64,000 nucleotides of DNA from Desulfovibrio desulfuricans (GCF_024460775.1 NZ_JANFYZ010000002.1:94954-158953), one strand, 5' to 3'; counted from the first letter of the stretch, positions 25,544 through 34,764 are shown. A program made the numbers and translations. The notes: generated from the sequence alone by a model not told the origin.

Positions 25544-27964
25544 TTATCCTTGCGACAGCGCCTTCAACTGCGCGGCAAGGCGTGAAAGTTCGGCAACGGT
25601 GCCGTGCAGTTCACGCGTCAGGGCATTGGTGGTTTCTGCAACATGCTTCACATCTGTAATGGCGCGGTTGATTTCTTCGCTCGTGGCGGATTGCTGTTCC
25701 GCTGCCGTGGCGATGGATTGCACGCTGTTACTGGCACTGGCGACAATTTCCACTATCTGGGAAAGCGCGGCGCCGCTCTGGTTGGCCATTTCTGTAGCTC
25801 TGCTGACAGTGTCGGCAGTATCGCGCATTTCCTGCATATTGCCCTTTGCCACAGATTGAATGGTTGTGATGGCCTCTGTGACTTCCTTGGTGGCCTGCAT
25901 GGTCTTTTCCGCGAGTTTGCGCACTTCGTCCGCCACTACGGCAAAACCGCGCCCGGCATCGCCCGCGCGGGCAGCTTCAATAGCAGCGTTAAGGGCCAGC
26001 AGATTTGTCTGATCGGCAATATCCGAGATAACTCCCATGATTCTGCCAATGCCCTCGGTATGGGTTTCAAGGGATTCCATTTCCTTGAGCAGAGCGCCAG
26101 TGTGACTGTTGACCTCTGCAATGGCAGAAACAGCCTCGTCAACAATTTCCGCGCCATGCCGTGCCTTTTGCCGTGCGTCTTCTGTCTGGTCAGCGGCGGA
26201 AGAAGCATTTTGCGCCACCTCGCGCACGGTGGAAGTCATTTCTTCCATGGCGGTGGCGGTCTCCTGCGCGCGGCCGTTTTGCGCATCCGCACCATCCGAA
26301 ACCTGCTGGAAGCGGTCATTCATCAGGCCCACAGCTTCTGTCAGGCTGTCAGCCGCTGCGCTTATGGAGGTATTCACTTCCTGCATATGCTTCATGGTGG
26401 CTTCAATTTCGCGTTCTTTCAGCACCAGGGTGGTCACATCGCGCGCAATTTCCACATAGCCGATTTTATTACCCTGGTTGTCGCGCAGCACATCACTGAA
26501 CGGCTGAATATAATGCGGATTTTCCGCAGTGCCGATGTCAAGTATGCGCGCCACCACAGACTTGCCGCTGCACTTGGACTGCGCAATGGGGCAGTCGTCG
26601 CTCTGGCACACTTCGGTATTGAAGTTGTCGTGGCAGAATTGCCCGCGAAGCTTTGTAATGTCCTTCTCGAGCAAGGTTTCTGTGGCTTTGTTGGCGATGA
26701 TAATGCGGTAGTCGTCATCTACGCCAAAGATAGGATCGGGCACGGAATCCAGCAGGTTTCTGTATCCCTGCACCTCTGTGAGCATGCTTTCAATCTTGTC
26801 CAGCAGCCGGTTGAACCATGAGGCCAGCGCGCCGATTTCGTCCTCGGAGGAATACTTCAGGCGATGGGCCAGCACGGCCCTGTCTTCTGCGATCTCCTGG
26901 ATGGTCTGACGGATGCTCTGAACTGGCCGCAGCACTGTTATGCTGAGCACAAAGAACGTCATGACCAGCGGCACTACAAGCAGGGTAAGGAAGGCCGCCG
27001 CAAGGATGATCCCCGCGCGGCTCATGATGCCCTGCTGTTCAGACAGATCAGTGCTGAACACGAGCACGCCGATCTGCTTGTCCTTGAAATCTGTAATGGG
27101 CATGCCGGAAAGCAGGGTGGAGCCGACAATTCGGGTTGTCGATCCCTTACGGGTTGCATCCAGGAAGCTCTTGTCCAGCAATCCCTCGACCTTGCCGTCC
27201 TTGGTGCCGCTCACAAGAATATATGAATCGGCAACGATAGGGTGCTTTTCCTTGTTTTGCAGGCCCGTGGCAACCTTAAGGTGCTCGGCATTCATGTACA
27301 GCAGCGAGGATTCTCCCTCGCCAGCGCTCAGGCCGCTCAGCACGTTAGTGAAACTCACCAGCACTTCAACAGAACCCAACTGGCTGCCCGAAAGGCTTGT
27401 GACAGGCGCAAGGCCCCGGATTTCAAAACCGCCGCTGCCGATTTCGACCCCGCACAGGGCTTTGCCGTTCTTGTTTACCTCAAGCACGGTGGGCCGGAAG
27501 GTTGAAAGATCGTCTGAAATATCAACCCACTTGTCGCCCCGCTTGGTCTGTTTGTCGCGCCACAGGCGCGCAAAGCTCCGGGCCGGGGGGAAGTGGTAGT
27601 GTATCTGGGGTTTTTCGCCGATAACAGCCTTGAATCCGTCCAGCATGGGAGCGAGGGAAGCGCGCAACATTTCCCGTCCCCTTTGGGCGGTGGCGCTGTT
27701 TTCATCGTTAATGTCGCCTTCCATGGCTGTTCTGTAAGCGGCCTCAACTTCGGGCAGCCTGCTCACCAGCGCGGCCATGCGCATGGCCTGTTCGCTGCAC
27801 AGTTCAATGGCCTGTTTCATCTGCGAGGAGCGGGCTTCGACCAAAGTCTGTATATTTGTTTCGTTAAGTCTTTCAAATTGCTTTTGAATGACAAAATAAC
27901 AACAAATGCCGATAGCAAGTGTAATACCAGCTATGGGGATGCAGACTTTTGCTCGTAATTGCAT
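25544..27964 (-). CDS. Methyl-accepting chemotaxis protein with periplasmic sensor, HAMP and Cys-rich PAS
   Basis: An 806-residue chemoreceptor. First membrane helix at about residues 8-26, a ~290-residue periplasmic Cache-like sensor, second helix near 318-342, then HAMP. A PAS domain (~400-510) follows, with four cysteines in a short insert (C-x8-C-x4-C-x6-C). The C-terminal signalling domain has the conserved hairpin [25 protein letters not shown] sequence. ATG 27964 is preferred (GGAGA 7 bases upstream); the open frame continues to 28066 without a ribosome site. No CheR-binding pentapeptide at the C-terminus. The double sensing suggests integration of an external ligand with an internal redox signal (inference). 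Confidence 0.9.
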   Translation of the reverse strand: MQLRAKVCIPIAGITLAIGICCYFVIQKQFERLNETNIQTLVEARSSQMKQAIELCSEQAMRMAALVSRLPEVEAAYRTAMEGDINDENSATAQRGREMLRASLAPMLDGFKAVIGEKPQIHYHFPPARSFARLWRDKQTKRGDKWVDISDDLSTFRPTVLEVNKNGKALCGVEIGSGGFEIRGLAPVTSLSGSQLGSVEVLVSFTNVLSGLSAGEGESSLLYMNAEHLKVATGLQNKEKHPIVADSYILVSGTKDGKVEGLLDKSFLDATRKGSTTRIVGSTLLSGMPITDFKDKQIGVLVFSTDLSEQQGIMSRAGIILAAAFLTLLVVPLVMTFFVLSITVLRPVQSIRQTIQEIAEDRAVLAHRLKYSSEDEIGALASWFNRLLDKIESMLTEVQGYRNLLDSVPDPIFGVDDDYRIIIANKATETLLEKDITKLRGQFCHDNFNTEVCQSDDCPIAQSKCSGKSVVARILDIGTAENPHYIQPFSDVLRDNQGNKIGYVEIARDVTTLVLKEREIEATMKHMQEVNTSISAAADSLTEAVGLMNDRFQQVSDGADAQNGRAQETATAMEEMTSTVREVAQNASSAADQTEDARQKARHGAEIVDEAVSAIAEVNSHTGALLKEMESLETHTEGIGRIMGVISDIADQTNLLALNAAIEAARAGDAGRGFAVVADEVRKLAEKTMQATKEVTEAITTIQSVAKGNMQEMRDTADTVSRATEMANQSGAALSQIVEIVASASNSVQSIATAAEQQSATSEEINRAITDVKHVAETTNALTRELHGTVAELSRLAAQLKALSQG

Positions 27965-28251
27965 CAAAGTTCTCCATATGCAATAGTTTAAAATACTATC
28001 GCTTGCTTGTGAAAAAACTTTAGGTTTGTGACAGGTTGTGTAACAAGGCATAGATTCAAGCGCCACTATTTGCTAACAAATAGTATAAGGCGGAGTATAT
28101 TTGTTCAGAACACAAGCAGAAATGATACCATAGCAGTGTGAAAAAAACAAGTTCCAAGATGATATTGTTTAATAATGGGAAATTATTCTCAAAATTGCCA
28201 TTCCGATAATTTTGCGGGATCATTTTTTTGGAAAAATGAGAGTGGGAATCT
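27965..28251. other. AT-rich upstream region of the chemoreceptor
   Basis: About 290 AT-rich bases that should carry the chemoreceptor promoter (-). No confident RNA gene or small ORF was seen before the coding-like remnant at 28252. Confidence 0.45.
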
Positions 28252-28473
28252 GAAAGCAGGAAACTGATAGTCGAAGGGCACTGCAACTGGTGGCAGCGGA
28301 TTGCTGAGAAAACAGAGGCGGCAGCTGGGGCCGAGGTTCTGCTGGCGCCTGCCGCTGAGGGCCGGGCCGTGGGTGTGCTGGCGGATTTTTGCCTTTTGGC
28401 AGGCATTACCGTAGTATTCGTACCACGGCAGCCTGTAAACCGCCGCTTTTATGTGCAGGATACAAGCCCCTGA
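28252..28473 (+). pseudogene. Coding-like fragment without a start codon
   Basis: A 73-codon plus-strand frame ending at TGA 28471-28473 reads as a plausible protein C-terminus, with genome-like codon choice and segments such as GHCNWWQRIAEKTEAAAGAE and VGVLADFCLLAGITVVFVP. No usable start lies in this frame, because a TGA occurs at 28237. An ATG at 28236 in the neighbouring frame gives only MRVGI before a stop; removing a single T would join it to this frame. It could be a frameshifted small gene or a decayed remnant. It lies 66 bases ahead of the ferredoxin-nitroreductase gene on the same strand. Family not recognised. Confidence 0.4.
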
Positions 28474-28539
28474 GCAGGCTCATGCCTGCAAAGGCGGCAT
28501 TTTGCATTTTTGACCATGCGTTATAACGCCAGGGAGCCT

Positions 28540-29364
28540 ATGAATTCTTTTATAGTAGATACAGAATTGTGCCGCAAGGACGGAATTTGCGCCAAAGTGT
28601 GCCCCATTCAGATTATTGATGGCAATGTTGGTGAATACCCCTCCATGTCTTTGCATAAGGTCAGGGTATGTATTGGTTGCGGGCAGTGCATGGCCTTTTG
28701 CCCGGCCAATGCCTGTTCCGCGCCGGGGCTTTCTTCGCAAGACAGCCGTCCCTTGCGGCGTGATCAGCTACCTTCGGCCGAGCAGGTTGAAGAACTCGTA
28801 TTTTCGCGCCGTTCGGTGCGGAATTTCAAAAACAAACCTGTTCCGCGCGAACTGTTGCACAGGATTCTTGACGGCGCGCGCTTTGCACCTACGGCCAAAA
28901 ACACGCAGGAGTTGCGCTGGATTGTTTTGGAAACCCGCGAGCAGACGGAAAAGCTGGCAGCCCTGGTCATTGACTGGTTGCGCGCCCTGCCGGAAATTGA
29001 CCCTGCCACCGCCAAGGATGTACATGCCGAAAGTCTCGTGCGGGCATGGGAAGCTGGGTATGACGTCATCACCCGCACTGCTCCGCAGATTGCCCTGATT
29101 GTTGCCCCCAAGGGGCATTGGGGGCCTGCGGATGCCTCCATTGCCGCCGCTTATCTGGAGCTGCTGGCTCACGGGCACAAGGTGGGCTGTTGCTGGGGCG
29201 GCTACGTATGCTTTGCCATGGGGCATCCCTCTGCCCACGCTCTGCGGGCCTTTGTAGGCGTTAAGGACGATGAGCAGGTCTATGCCGCACAGATGATGGG
29301 CTTTCCCCTGCTTGCCCCCCACTTCAGGCCGCCGCGCAAGGCGCTGGATGTCACCTGGCTGTAA
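28540..29364 (+). CDS. Ferredoxin-nitroreductase fusion protein
   Basis: A 274-residue fusion. Residues 1-60 form a bacterial 2x[4Fe-4S] ferredoxin: the first motif is CxxDxxCxxxCP with Asp14 in place of the second cysteine, the second is Cys44/47/50/54. From about residue 85 a nitroreductase (FMN) domain begins with FSRRSVRNFKNKPV and DGARFAPTAKN. Such fusions are common in anaerobes and probably feed electrons from a ferredoxin pool to FMN for reduction of nitro, quinone or enone substrates. AGGGAG directly precedes ATG 28540; an in-frame ATG upstream is poorly spaced. A terminator-like hairpin follows. Confidence 0.9.
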   Translation: MNSFIVDTELCRKDGICAKVCPIQIIDGNVGEYPSMSLHKVRVCIGCGQCMAFCPANACSAPGLSSQDSRPLRRDQLPSAEQVEELVFSRRSVRNFKNKPVPRELLHRILDGARFAPTAKNTQELRWIVLETREQTEKLAALVIDWLRALPEIDPATAKDVHAESLVRAWEAGYDVITRTAPQIALIVAPKGHWGPADASIAAAYLELLAHGHKVGCCWGGYVCFAMGHPSAHALRAFVGVKDDEQVYAAQMMGFPLLAPHFRPPRKALDVTWL

Positions 29365-29389
29365 GGCTTTATCTTTGTAGTAAAAAATA

Positions 29390-29434
29390 AAGGCGGCGAC
29401 CCGGGCTTCATGTCCGGGCTGCCGCCTTGCTTAT
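29390..29434. terminator. Hairpin terminator between convergent genes
   Basis: Stem AAGGCGGC (29390-29397) with GCCGCCTT (29421-29428), extended by an inner CCGG pairing, and AT-rich flanks on both sides. It serves the nitroreductase (+) and the tautomerase (-). Confidence 0.75.
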
Positions 29435-29444
29435 TTGATGGCTG

Positions 29445-29651
29445 CTACTGTTTGCGGCGGCGCACGGTAACGCTTTCGCCGCCGATGCCCCAGTTATCCG
29501 TGGAGAGTTCTTCAATAAGAACCACGGTAGTCGCGGGATTTTTGTTCAGCACCCTTTGCAGCAGCTCCGTGACGCCGCTGATAAGTTCTGCTTTCTGTTC
29601 CGCAGTGGGGGCTTCTGCACCACCTGTTACCTTAATATTTACAAAAGGCAT
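29445..29651 (-). CDS. 4-oxalocrotonate tautomerase family protein
   Basis: A 68-residue protein starting MPFVNIKV, so removal of Met exposes the catalytic Pro1 of this superfamily. The rest matches the small tautomerase fold, including TVVLIEELSTDNWGIGG. AGGT-rich sequence lies ahead of the ATG. It is located just downstream of modD on the same strand (22 bases), so probably co-transcribed with the molybdate genes. Its substrate is unknown. Confidence 0.92.
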   Translation of the reverse strand: MPFVNIKVTGGAEAPTAEQKAELISGVTELLQRVLNKNPATTVVLIEELSTDNWGIGGESVTVRRRKQ

Positions 29652-29673
29652 CTGTACCTCCGCAATTATTGCC

Positions 29674-30540
29674 CTAGGGGGCTTTTTCCATCACAACCTT
29701 GATGTCTGCCGGTTTGCCAAAGTAGGGCCAGCTTGTGACAAGCACGTCAACGCCAGTGGCCGCGTACTGGGCGGCGTTGCCGCCGTTGACGCCGCCAGCG
29801 GCCAGAATGACGATGTCATCGCGCAGGGCGCGCACAGCGCCCACGGTTGCGGCAAGGGTCTCGCAATCGAATTTTTCGCACTGAACAATATCAATGCCTG
29901 CCTCCGCCACCAGCAGGGCATCGTCAAAGGTGTCCACCTCGGCGCTGACCTTGCGCTCAGGCGCTTTCGCTCGCAATTTATCCATCATTGCTGCCACGCT
30001 GCGCAACGAGGTCTGCTGCTCGCCGGGCAGAAAAACGCGGTGCTGGTCAAAAATGAGGATACTGTCCGAGAGGTTTTGCCGATGAATAATGGCCCCGCCG
30101 TTCATGGCGGCCTCCAGGCAGATGGTCTTGGCGCCGGGAAAGTTTTTGCGTGTCACGGCAACGCGCACGGCGGGGTTTGCGGTGTGGGCCTGCTCCACCA
30201 TGTGCGCCGCGCGCGTGGCAATGCCTGTCATGTATTCCATCAGGGTCTGGGCCAGCTTCCAGCCACGGTGCAGGGCGGCGGCGGGGCCTGTGGCCTCCAG
30301 ACATTGCCGGCCCGCTGCAAGCCTGTCGCCGTTGGCGGCGGTGCGGCTGACAGAAAGACCGCATTTGCGCAGAAGCAATCCGGCTTCTTCCACGCCGCTG
30401 ATGGTGCAATCCGCCTTGGGCGCAAAGCGCATGACGCCAGAAGCCGCGGCAATGCCGAGCAGTTCTACCGTAAGGTCAAGGCCGGGGCAGTCGTCTGCCA
30501 GCAGGCCCTCCAGCCATGTATCGGAACAGGGAAAGTGCAT
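29674..30540 (-). CDS. modD: ModD, quinolinate phosphoribosyltransferase-like protein of the molybdate operon
   Basis: A 288-residue paralogue of NadC-type nicotinate-nucleotide pyrophosphorylase. The barrel shows TRKNFPGAKTICLEAAMNGG and HRQNLSDSILIFDQHR (family TRKT and HR motifs) and a final AAGGVNGGNAAQYAATGVDV. AAGGAG is spaced six bases from ATG 30540; the longer frame lacks one. It follows modB after a 115-base gap with inverted repeats. The name comes from its association with modABC; its reaction is not established in the literature known to me. Confidence 0.88.
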   Translation of the reverse strand: MHFPCSDTWLEGLLADDCPGLDLTVELLGIAAASGVMRFAPKADCTISGVEEAGLLLRKCGLSVSRTAANGDRLAAGRQCLEATGPAAALHRGWKLAQTLMEYMTGIATRAAHMVEQAHTANPAVRVAVTRKNFPGAKTICLEAAMNGGAIIHRQNLSDSILIFDQHRVFLPGEQQTSLRSVAAMMDKLRAKAPERKVSAEVDTFDDALLVAEAGIDIVQCEKFDCETLAATVGAVRALRDDIVILAAGGVNGGNAAQYAATGVDVLVTSWPYFGKPADIKVVMEKAP

Positions 30541-30575
30541 GACATGCTCCTTGTAAATGCAGAACACTATACAGG

Positions 30576-30659
30576 CTAGAGCAATGTCGGTTGAGAATGT
30601 TCCGTCAACGGCGCAGAATCGTGCATTTGCGCTGAAGCAGCGGAGTGATAATGCTCTAG
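30576..30659. repeat. Inverted-repeat-bounded spacer between modB and modD
   Basis: CTAGAGCA at 30576-30583 and its exact complement TGCTCTAG at 30652-30659 bound about 84 bases. Inside, a second pair (GTTGA/TCAAC) can also fold. The right arm includes the modB stop codon. It may be a large hairpin or the relic of a tiny mobile repeat; no T-run marks it as a terminator. Confidence 0.35.
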
Positions 30660-31354
30660 AATGACCTTTTTTGACACCAGTCAATGCCAAGGTACAGTAA
30701 AAGACTGATTATCGCCAGTATGGCGCAGAGCAGGGCTGCCCGCTGAAATTCGCCTGTGGATACGGCGTTGAACACTTCCAGCGAGAGTGTATTAGTGCGC
30801 CCTGCAATGTTGCCGCCGAGCATGAGGCTGATGCCCACCTCGCCCATGGCCCGCGTGATGCCCAGCAGCAGCCCGGCGGCAAGGCCATGCCGGATGAGCG
30901 GCAAGGTCACAAGAAAAAAACACTTGCGGGGTGAGGCGCCGCACACCCGCGCCGCCTGCTCAAAGCGCAGCAGATCGGGATTGTTCAGCGCGGTTTGCAC
31001 GGGCTTGACCACAAGGGGCAGCCCTGCCAGCCATGCGGCAAGAATGATGCCCCCCTGCGAAAACACCAGGCTGACGCCCAGTGTCTCCCGCAGGGCAATG
31101 CCTCCCCAGCCGTTGCGGCCAAAGAGCATGAGCAGCAAAAAGCCCAGGGCCATAGGCGGAAAAACCAGCGGCAGGGTGATGATAAAGTTGATCACCCGCC
31201 GCAGATGCGGATTTTTAGCCATGCCCAGCCGGGCAAGAGGAATGGCCGTCAGCGCGTGCAAGATCAGGCAGGCGCTACAGACCCGTAGGGTCAGCAGCAC
31301 GGAAAAGCTGACTTCAGGCGCACACAGGGCGCGCCACAGTTCATGAAGCTGCAT
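30656..31354 (-). CDS. modB: Molybdate ABC transporter permease
   Basis: A 232-residue inner-membrane permease with about six helices. The cytoplasmic EAA-type loop is visible as EQAARVCGASPRKCFFLVTLPLIRHGLAAGLLLG, followed by FARAMGE-type ARAMGEVGISLMLGGNI that contacts the ATPase. The arrangement modC-modA-modB-modD on the minus strand, with two bases between modA and modB, makes the call clear. It imports molybdate (or tungstate) for molybdenum cofactor enzymes such as the oxidoreductase at 1671. Confidence 0.93.
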   Translation of the reverse strand: MQLHELWRALCAPEVSFSVLLTLRVCSACLILHALTAIPLARLGMAKNPHLRRVINFIITLPLVFPPMALGFLLLMLFGRNGWGGIALRETLGVSLVFSQGGIILAAWLAGLPLVVKPVQTALNNPDLLRFEQAARVCGASPRKCFFLVTLPLIRHGLAAGLLLGITRAMGEVGISLMLGGNIAGRTNTLSLEVFNAVSTGEFQRAALLCAILAIISLLLYLGIDWCQKRSF

Positions 31355-31356
31355 GG

Positions 31357-32109
31357 CTACAGGCGCAGGCCGTTGCCCGCAAGGATACGCTGCGCTTCAG
31401 GGGTTTTCAGAAACTGCATGAACGAGTGCACTTCGGCCTTGTTCTCCTGCCCGGCCACAACACCCGCCACCAGCAGCATGGGCGTATAGCCCTCGCGCAC
31501 TTCCATCCAGCCGCCAACGCTGTCGCCCTGCTTGCGGGCAATGGCCTCGTTCACAAAGGCGGCGTCAAGATCACCGGAAACAAGGTAGGAAAAGACCTGG
31601 GGCACAGTGGAAAGCATGGAAAGCTTTGCCTTGAGCGGCTCCAGCAAGTTGTTGCCCTTCATGAAGGCCACTGCCGCTCTGCCGTAAATGGCCGCCTTGG
31701 CATCGGGATAGCCGATTTTGGCAAATTCCGGTTTGGTGAGATCCTGCGCCGAGGCAAGGTGCAGCCCTTTACGCCACGCCAGCACGAGCACGGCTTCGCC
31801 AAGCGGTTCATAGGCGGCAAAGGCCAGGCCGGAATCCTGCAACGTGCCTTTTTCTGAAACAATAATGCTGACGCCGCTCCCCGCCTTGGCCTGTTCGATT
31901 ATCTGCCCGATGTTGCCGCTGTACATTTCTGTGGGTTTTACGCCTGATTGCTGCGCATAGGCCGCGCACAACTGCTGCACCATGGGTTTGTATCCAAGCC
32001 CGGTGGTGATGGATGGCCCGTCAGCATGGGCCGATTGCGCAAAAACAAGAATGCATGCGGTCAGTATCAGCAAAAGGCGAAAACGTTCAGGCAATACCAG
32101 AGGCTTCAT
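31357..32109 (-). CDS. modA: Molybdate ABC transporter substrate-binding protein
   Basis: A 250-residue periplasmic protein. The N-terminal signal peptide runs through LLLILTACILVFAQSAHA (cleavage near residue 29). The mature part has the ModA-type anion-binding layout (SGNIGQIIEQAKAG... and the terminal QRILAGNGLRL). ATG 32109 has AGGAG six bases upstream and lies inside the end of modC (23-base overlap). The binding protein gene is second in the operon, after the ATPase gene. Confidence 0.9.
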   Translation of the reverse strand: MKPLVLPERFRLLLILTACILVFAQSAHADGPSITTGLGYKPMVQQLCAAYAQQSGVKPTEMYSGNIGQIIEQAKAGSGVSIIVSEKGTLQDSGLAFAAYEPLGEAVLVLAWRKGLHLASAQDLTKPEFAKIGYPDAKAAIYGRAAVAFMKGNNLLEPLKAKLSMLSTVPQVFSYLVSGDLDAAFVNEAIARKQGDSVGGWMEVREGYTPMLLVAGVVAGQENKAEVHSFMQFLKTPEAQRILAGNGLRL

Positions 32110-32839
32110 GTGCGGCTCCTGACAAATAGAAGGTGGGGTACGGCAACAGGCCCAAACCGTGCGCCTTGCGAAGGGTAACCTCAACCAAGCCTTGCGCTTC
32201 AAGGCGGCCATGGCGCAACAGCAGCATGCTGTTGCCAAGGGCCAAGGCCTCGTCGGGCGAATGGGTGACATACAGCACTGGCACGTTCCACTGCTGCGGA
32301 ATGCGCGCAATGTAGGTCATAAGGCCATCCTTGAGGCTCATGTCCAGCGATGAAAGGGGTTCGTCCATGAGAAGAAGGCGCGGGCGGCAGAGCAAGGCAC
32401 GCCCAATGGCAACGCGCTGCTTTTCTCCGCCGGAAAGATGGGCCGGGCGTCTGTGCAGCAGCGGGGCAATATCGAGCAGATCGGCAACGTCACCAAGGGC
32501 GGGCGCATCCTTGCTGGCGCGGGCGGCATGAAACCGGAGGCCGAAACGCAGGTTCTCGCGGACAGAAAGGTGTGGAAACAGGCGGGCGTCCTGAAAAACA
32601 TAGCCCAGGCGTCTGCCTTCTGGCGGCAGGTTTATGCCTTGTTCCGCGTTGAAGCAGGTGATGCCGTGACAGAGTATCTGCCCTGCATCGGGCGTTTCCA
32701 GCCCTGCAATACAATTGATAAGGCTTGTTTTTCCGGAACCGGAAGGGCCAAAGATGACAGCAATGCCGCACTCCGCAAGCGCAAATGCAAGTTGCAGTTC
32801 AAACTCGCCGTGTTTTTTATGGATATCTACGTGCAGCAT
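32087..32839 (-). CDS. modC: Molybdate ABC transporter ATP-binding protein, without Mop domain
   Basis: About 250 residues. Walker A GPSGSGKTS, signature LSGGEKQRVAIGRALL, Walker B LLLMDEPLSSLD and the H-loop YVTHSPDEA are all present. ATG 32839 is chosen because the N-terminus then aligns with ModC proteins and AGGACAGG precedes it; an in-frame ATG at 32866 is an alternative. E. coli ModC (352 residues) has a C-terminal molybdate-binding Mop/TOBE domain, which is absent here, so allosteric inhibition by molybdate is probably lost. First gene of the mod operon. Confidence 0.92.
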   Translation of the reverse strand: MLHVDIHKKHGEFELQLAFALAECGIAVIFGPSGSGKTSLINCIAGLETPDAGQILCHGITCFNAEQGINLPPEGRRLGYVFQDARLFPHLSVRENLRFGLRFHAARASKDAPALGDVADLLDIAPLLHRRPAHLSGGEKQRVAIGRALLCRPRLLLMDEPLSSLDMSLKDGLMTYIARIPQQWNVPVLYVTHSPDEALALGNSMLLLRHGRLEAQGLVEVTLRKAHGLGLLPYPTFYLSGAAHEASGIA

Positions 32840-33186
32840 GGCCTGTCCTGAATGCGGGGTGGACATGACCGGACGCCTTGTGCGGCCAGTTGGGTCATAT
32901 CCAGCGAACGTTAAGACCATACGGAGAGTGAAGCCATGTATCAATAAATACACGGTTTAGATTATAAGCGTGAATGTCTGGGCACGGTCGCAGGGGCAGT
33001 CTGCATGCCCTGAGGGATGAAGCGGAGCAGGCTTGTGCGTTTGCTGCATGGTACACAGCTAGAGGCCTACAAGGCTAAAGGCCTCACCTCAGGCAAGCAT
33101 GCAAAGCGAAAAAAAGGATGGAAGGCAGGCTCTGTGGCCCCCAGACAGGGCAGGAGGCAAGGGGGCGTCAGCAGGGTCAAGGGCGC
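32840..33186. other. Promoter region of the mod operon
   Basis: About 350 bases between modC and dnaA, both on the minus strand. A TGTAT-N6-ATACA repeat at 32937-32952 lies about 100 bases ahead of modC. Bases 33000-33180 hold no convincing gene; short frames there lack ribosome sites. Confidence 0.45.
32937..32952. promoter_or_regulatory. Small inverted repeat upstream of modC
   Basis: TGTAT, six bases, ATACA in an AT-rich block upstream of the molybdate operon. It could be part of a ModE-type or other operator, but it does not fit the E. coli ModE consensus well. Function is inferred from position only. Confidence 0.25.
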
Positions 33187-34764
33187 TTACGCGCCCATGC
33201 CCGCATTGCGTTCGATAAGTTTGACGGCTCTGGCAATCTGGCGGCCAAGGCTGGTTTCTTTGGAGAGTTCACGTTCCACGCTGGTAATGCCCTTGATAAC
33301 CGTGGAATGGCGGCGGTTGAATTTTTCGCCGATTTCTTCAAGAGTCAGTTCCGTGTGCTTGCGCGCGAGATAATACACTGTGTTGCGGCCCAGCACGCAT
33401 TCTTTGCGGCGTGAGCGGGAGCTGAGCTGGCGCTCGTTGAGGCCGTAACTTTCACAGACCAGACGCACGATGGTGGGCATATCCGGCCCGCAGCTGATCT
33501 CGGCATACTGGCTGAGCACTTCCATGGCCAGATCAAGGTTCAGCCCGCAATTGAGCAGACGCGCCTTGAAGATGAGGCTGTTCAGGCACGATTCCATCTG
33601 GCGCACATCGCCGTCGAGGCGGCAGGCCAGCAGCTCGCAAACGGAGTCGGGCAGCAGCACCTGAAAACTCTTGGCCTTGCGCTCAAGAATGTGGCGGCGC
33701 ATGTCTTCTGTGGGGCGGCCAATATCGGTGAGGATGCCCGAGCAGAAATGCGACACAAGCTGGCTGTCTACGCGTTGCAGTTCGCGAGGCGAAAACGATG
33801 AGGTAAAAATGACTCGTCCGCCTTTGGCCTGAAGGCTTTTCACCACGGCCAGTGCCATGTCCTGCATTTTTTCCTTACCCTGGAGAAAATGCACGTCTTC
33901 AAGCAGCAGCACGTCAAGGTCGCGGAAACGGGTTTTGAAATTTTCGATGTCGTGGGTGCGCAGGGCAGCCACAAAGCGCGAGGCAAAATCTTCTGCCGTC
34001 AGGTAGCCCACGCGCGCGCCGCTGCGTTCTTCTGCAATGGCGCGTCCAACGGCCTGAGCCAGGTGGGTTTTGCCAAGGCCAGGGGCAGAGTTCATGAACA
34101 GGGTGCGTACGCAGCCGCTGCTACGGCTGACATCCTGAGCTGCCGCAACAGCCATATTATTGGTGGGGCCAACCACAAAGTCCGCAAAAGAATAGCGCCA
34201 GTTGGTCGCCAGACGGTAGGCCGGGGTGCTGCTGATGGGCAGGGTGGCCTGCAACTGCGGGCGCGCCATCTGCTGGGCAGCAGTGTCCTGACGGCTGGCA
34301 GCCTCCGTGGCGTTGGCCGCCAAGCCGGAAAAGGTCGCGTTCAGTATGGAAGATGAGTGCGCGAACTGCTCTGCCGTGTCGGCCTGTCTGGCGGGGGCTT
34401 CTGCATTATGGGGCAGGGCAAAAGAAGCGGGCTGCTGCGCAGGGCTGGCCGCAAAGGCCGAGTTATTTCGGTTGTCGCTGGCTGGCAGGTTAGCCGCAGG
34501 CTTGCTGCTGTGGGCGGTATCGCCTGCAGCGGTAATGCGCACGTCAACAGAAGCCGGGTCAAGTCCCAGCACCGGGGCTGCTGCTTCACGCAGGGTGGAG
34601 AGCATCTTGCCTTCGAGCCAGCTGGCCACAAAAGCATTGGGCGCGGTAAGCAAAAGCCCCCCCGCGTGCACTTGTGCCTGCAAGGGTGCAATCCAGACCT
34701 TGAAAACGCCGGAATGCAGCATTTTCTTGAGATTTTCAGAAATTTCCGACCATTGTTCGCGCAT
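33187..34764 (-). CDS. dnaA: DnaA-family replication initiator, divergent domain IV
   Basis: A 525-residue DnaA-like AAA+ protein. Domain I occupies residues ~1-80. An Ala/Gln/Ser-rich linker (~85-185) follows. Domain III has Walker A in SAPGLGKTHL (~227-235) and a Walker B variant LLLEDVHF. Domain IV ends with EIGEKFNRRHSTVIKGI, where the canonical DnaA-box recognition loop GGRDHTTV is changed and one residue shorter. ATG 34764 has AAGGCGG upstream. No dnaN, recF or gyrB is adjacent, so this may be a second DnaA or an origin that has been rearranged. Two near-consensus DnaA boxes lie upstream. Confidence 0.85.
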   Translation of the reverse strand: MREQWSEISENLKKMLHSGVFKVWIAPLQAQVHAGGLLLTAPNAFVASWLEGKMLSTLREAAAPVLGLDPASVDVRITAAGDTAHSSKPAANLPASDNRNNSAFAASPAQQPASFALPHNAEAPARQADTAEQFAHSSSILNATFSGLAANATEAASRQDTAAQQMARPQLQATLPISSTPAYRLATNWRYSFADFVVGPTNNMAVAAAQDVSRSSGCVRTLFMNSAPGLGKTHLAQAVGRAIAEERSGARVGYLTAEDFASRFVAALRTHDIENFKTRFRDLDVLLLEDVHFLQGKEKMQDMALAVVKSLQAKGGRVIFTSSFSPRELQRVDSQLVSHFCSGILTDIGRPTEDMRRHILERKAKSFQVLLPDSVCELLACRLDGDVRQMESCLNSLIFKARLLNCGLNLDLAMEVLSQYAEISCGPDMPTIVRLVCESYGLNERQLSSRSRRKECVLGRNTVYYLARKHTELTLEEIGEKFNRRHSTVIKGITSVERELSKETSLGRQIARAVKLIERNAGMGA

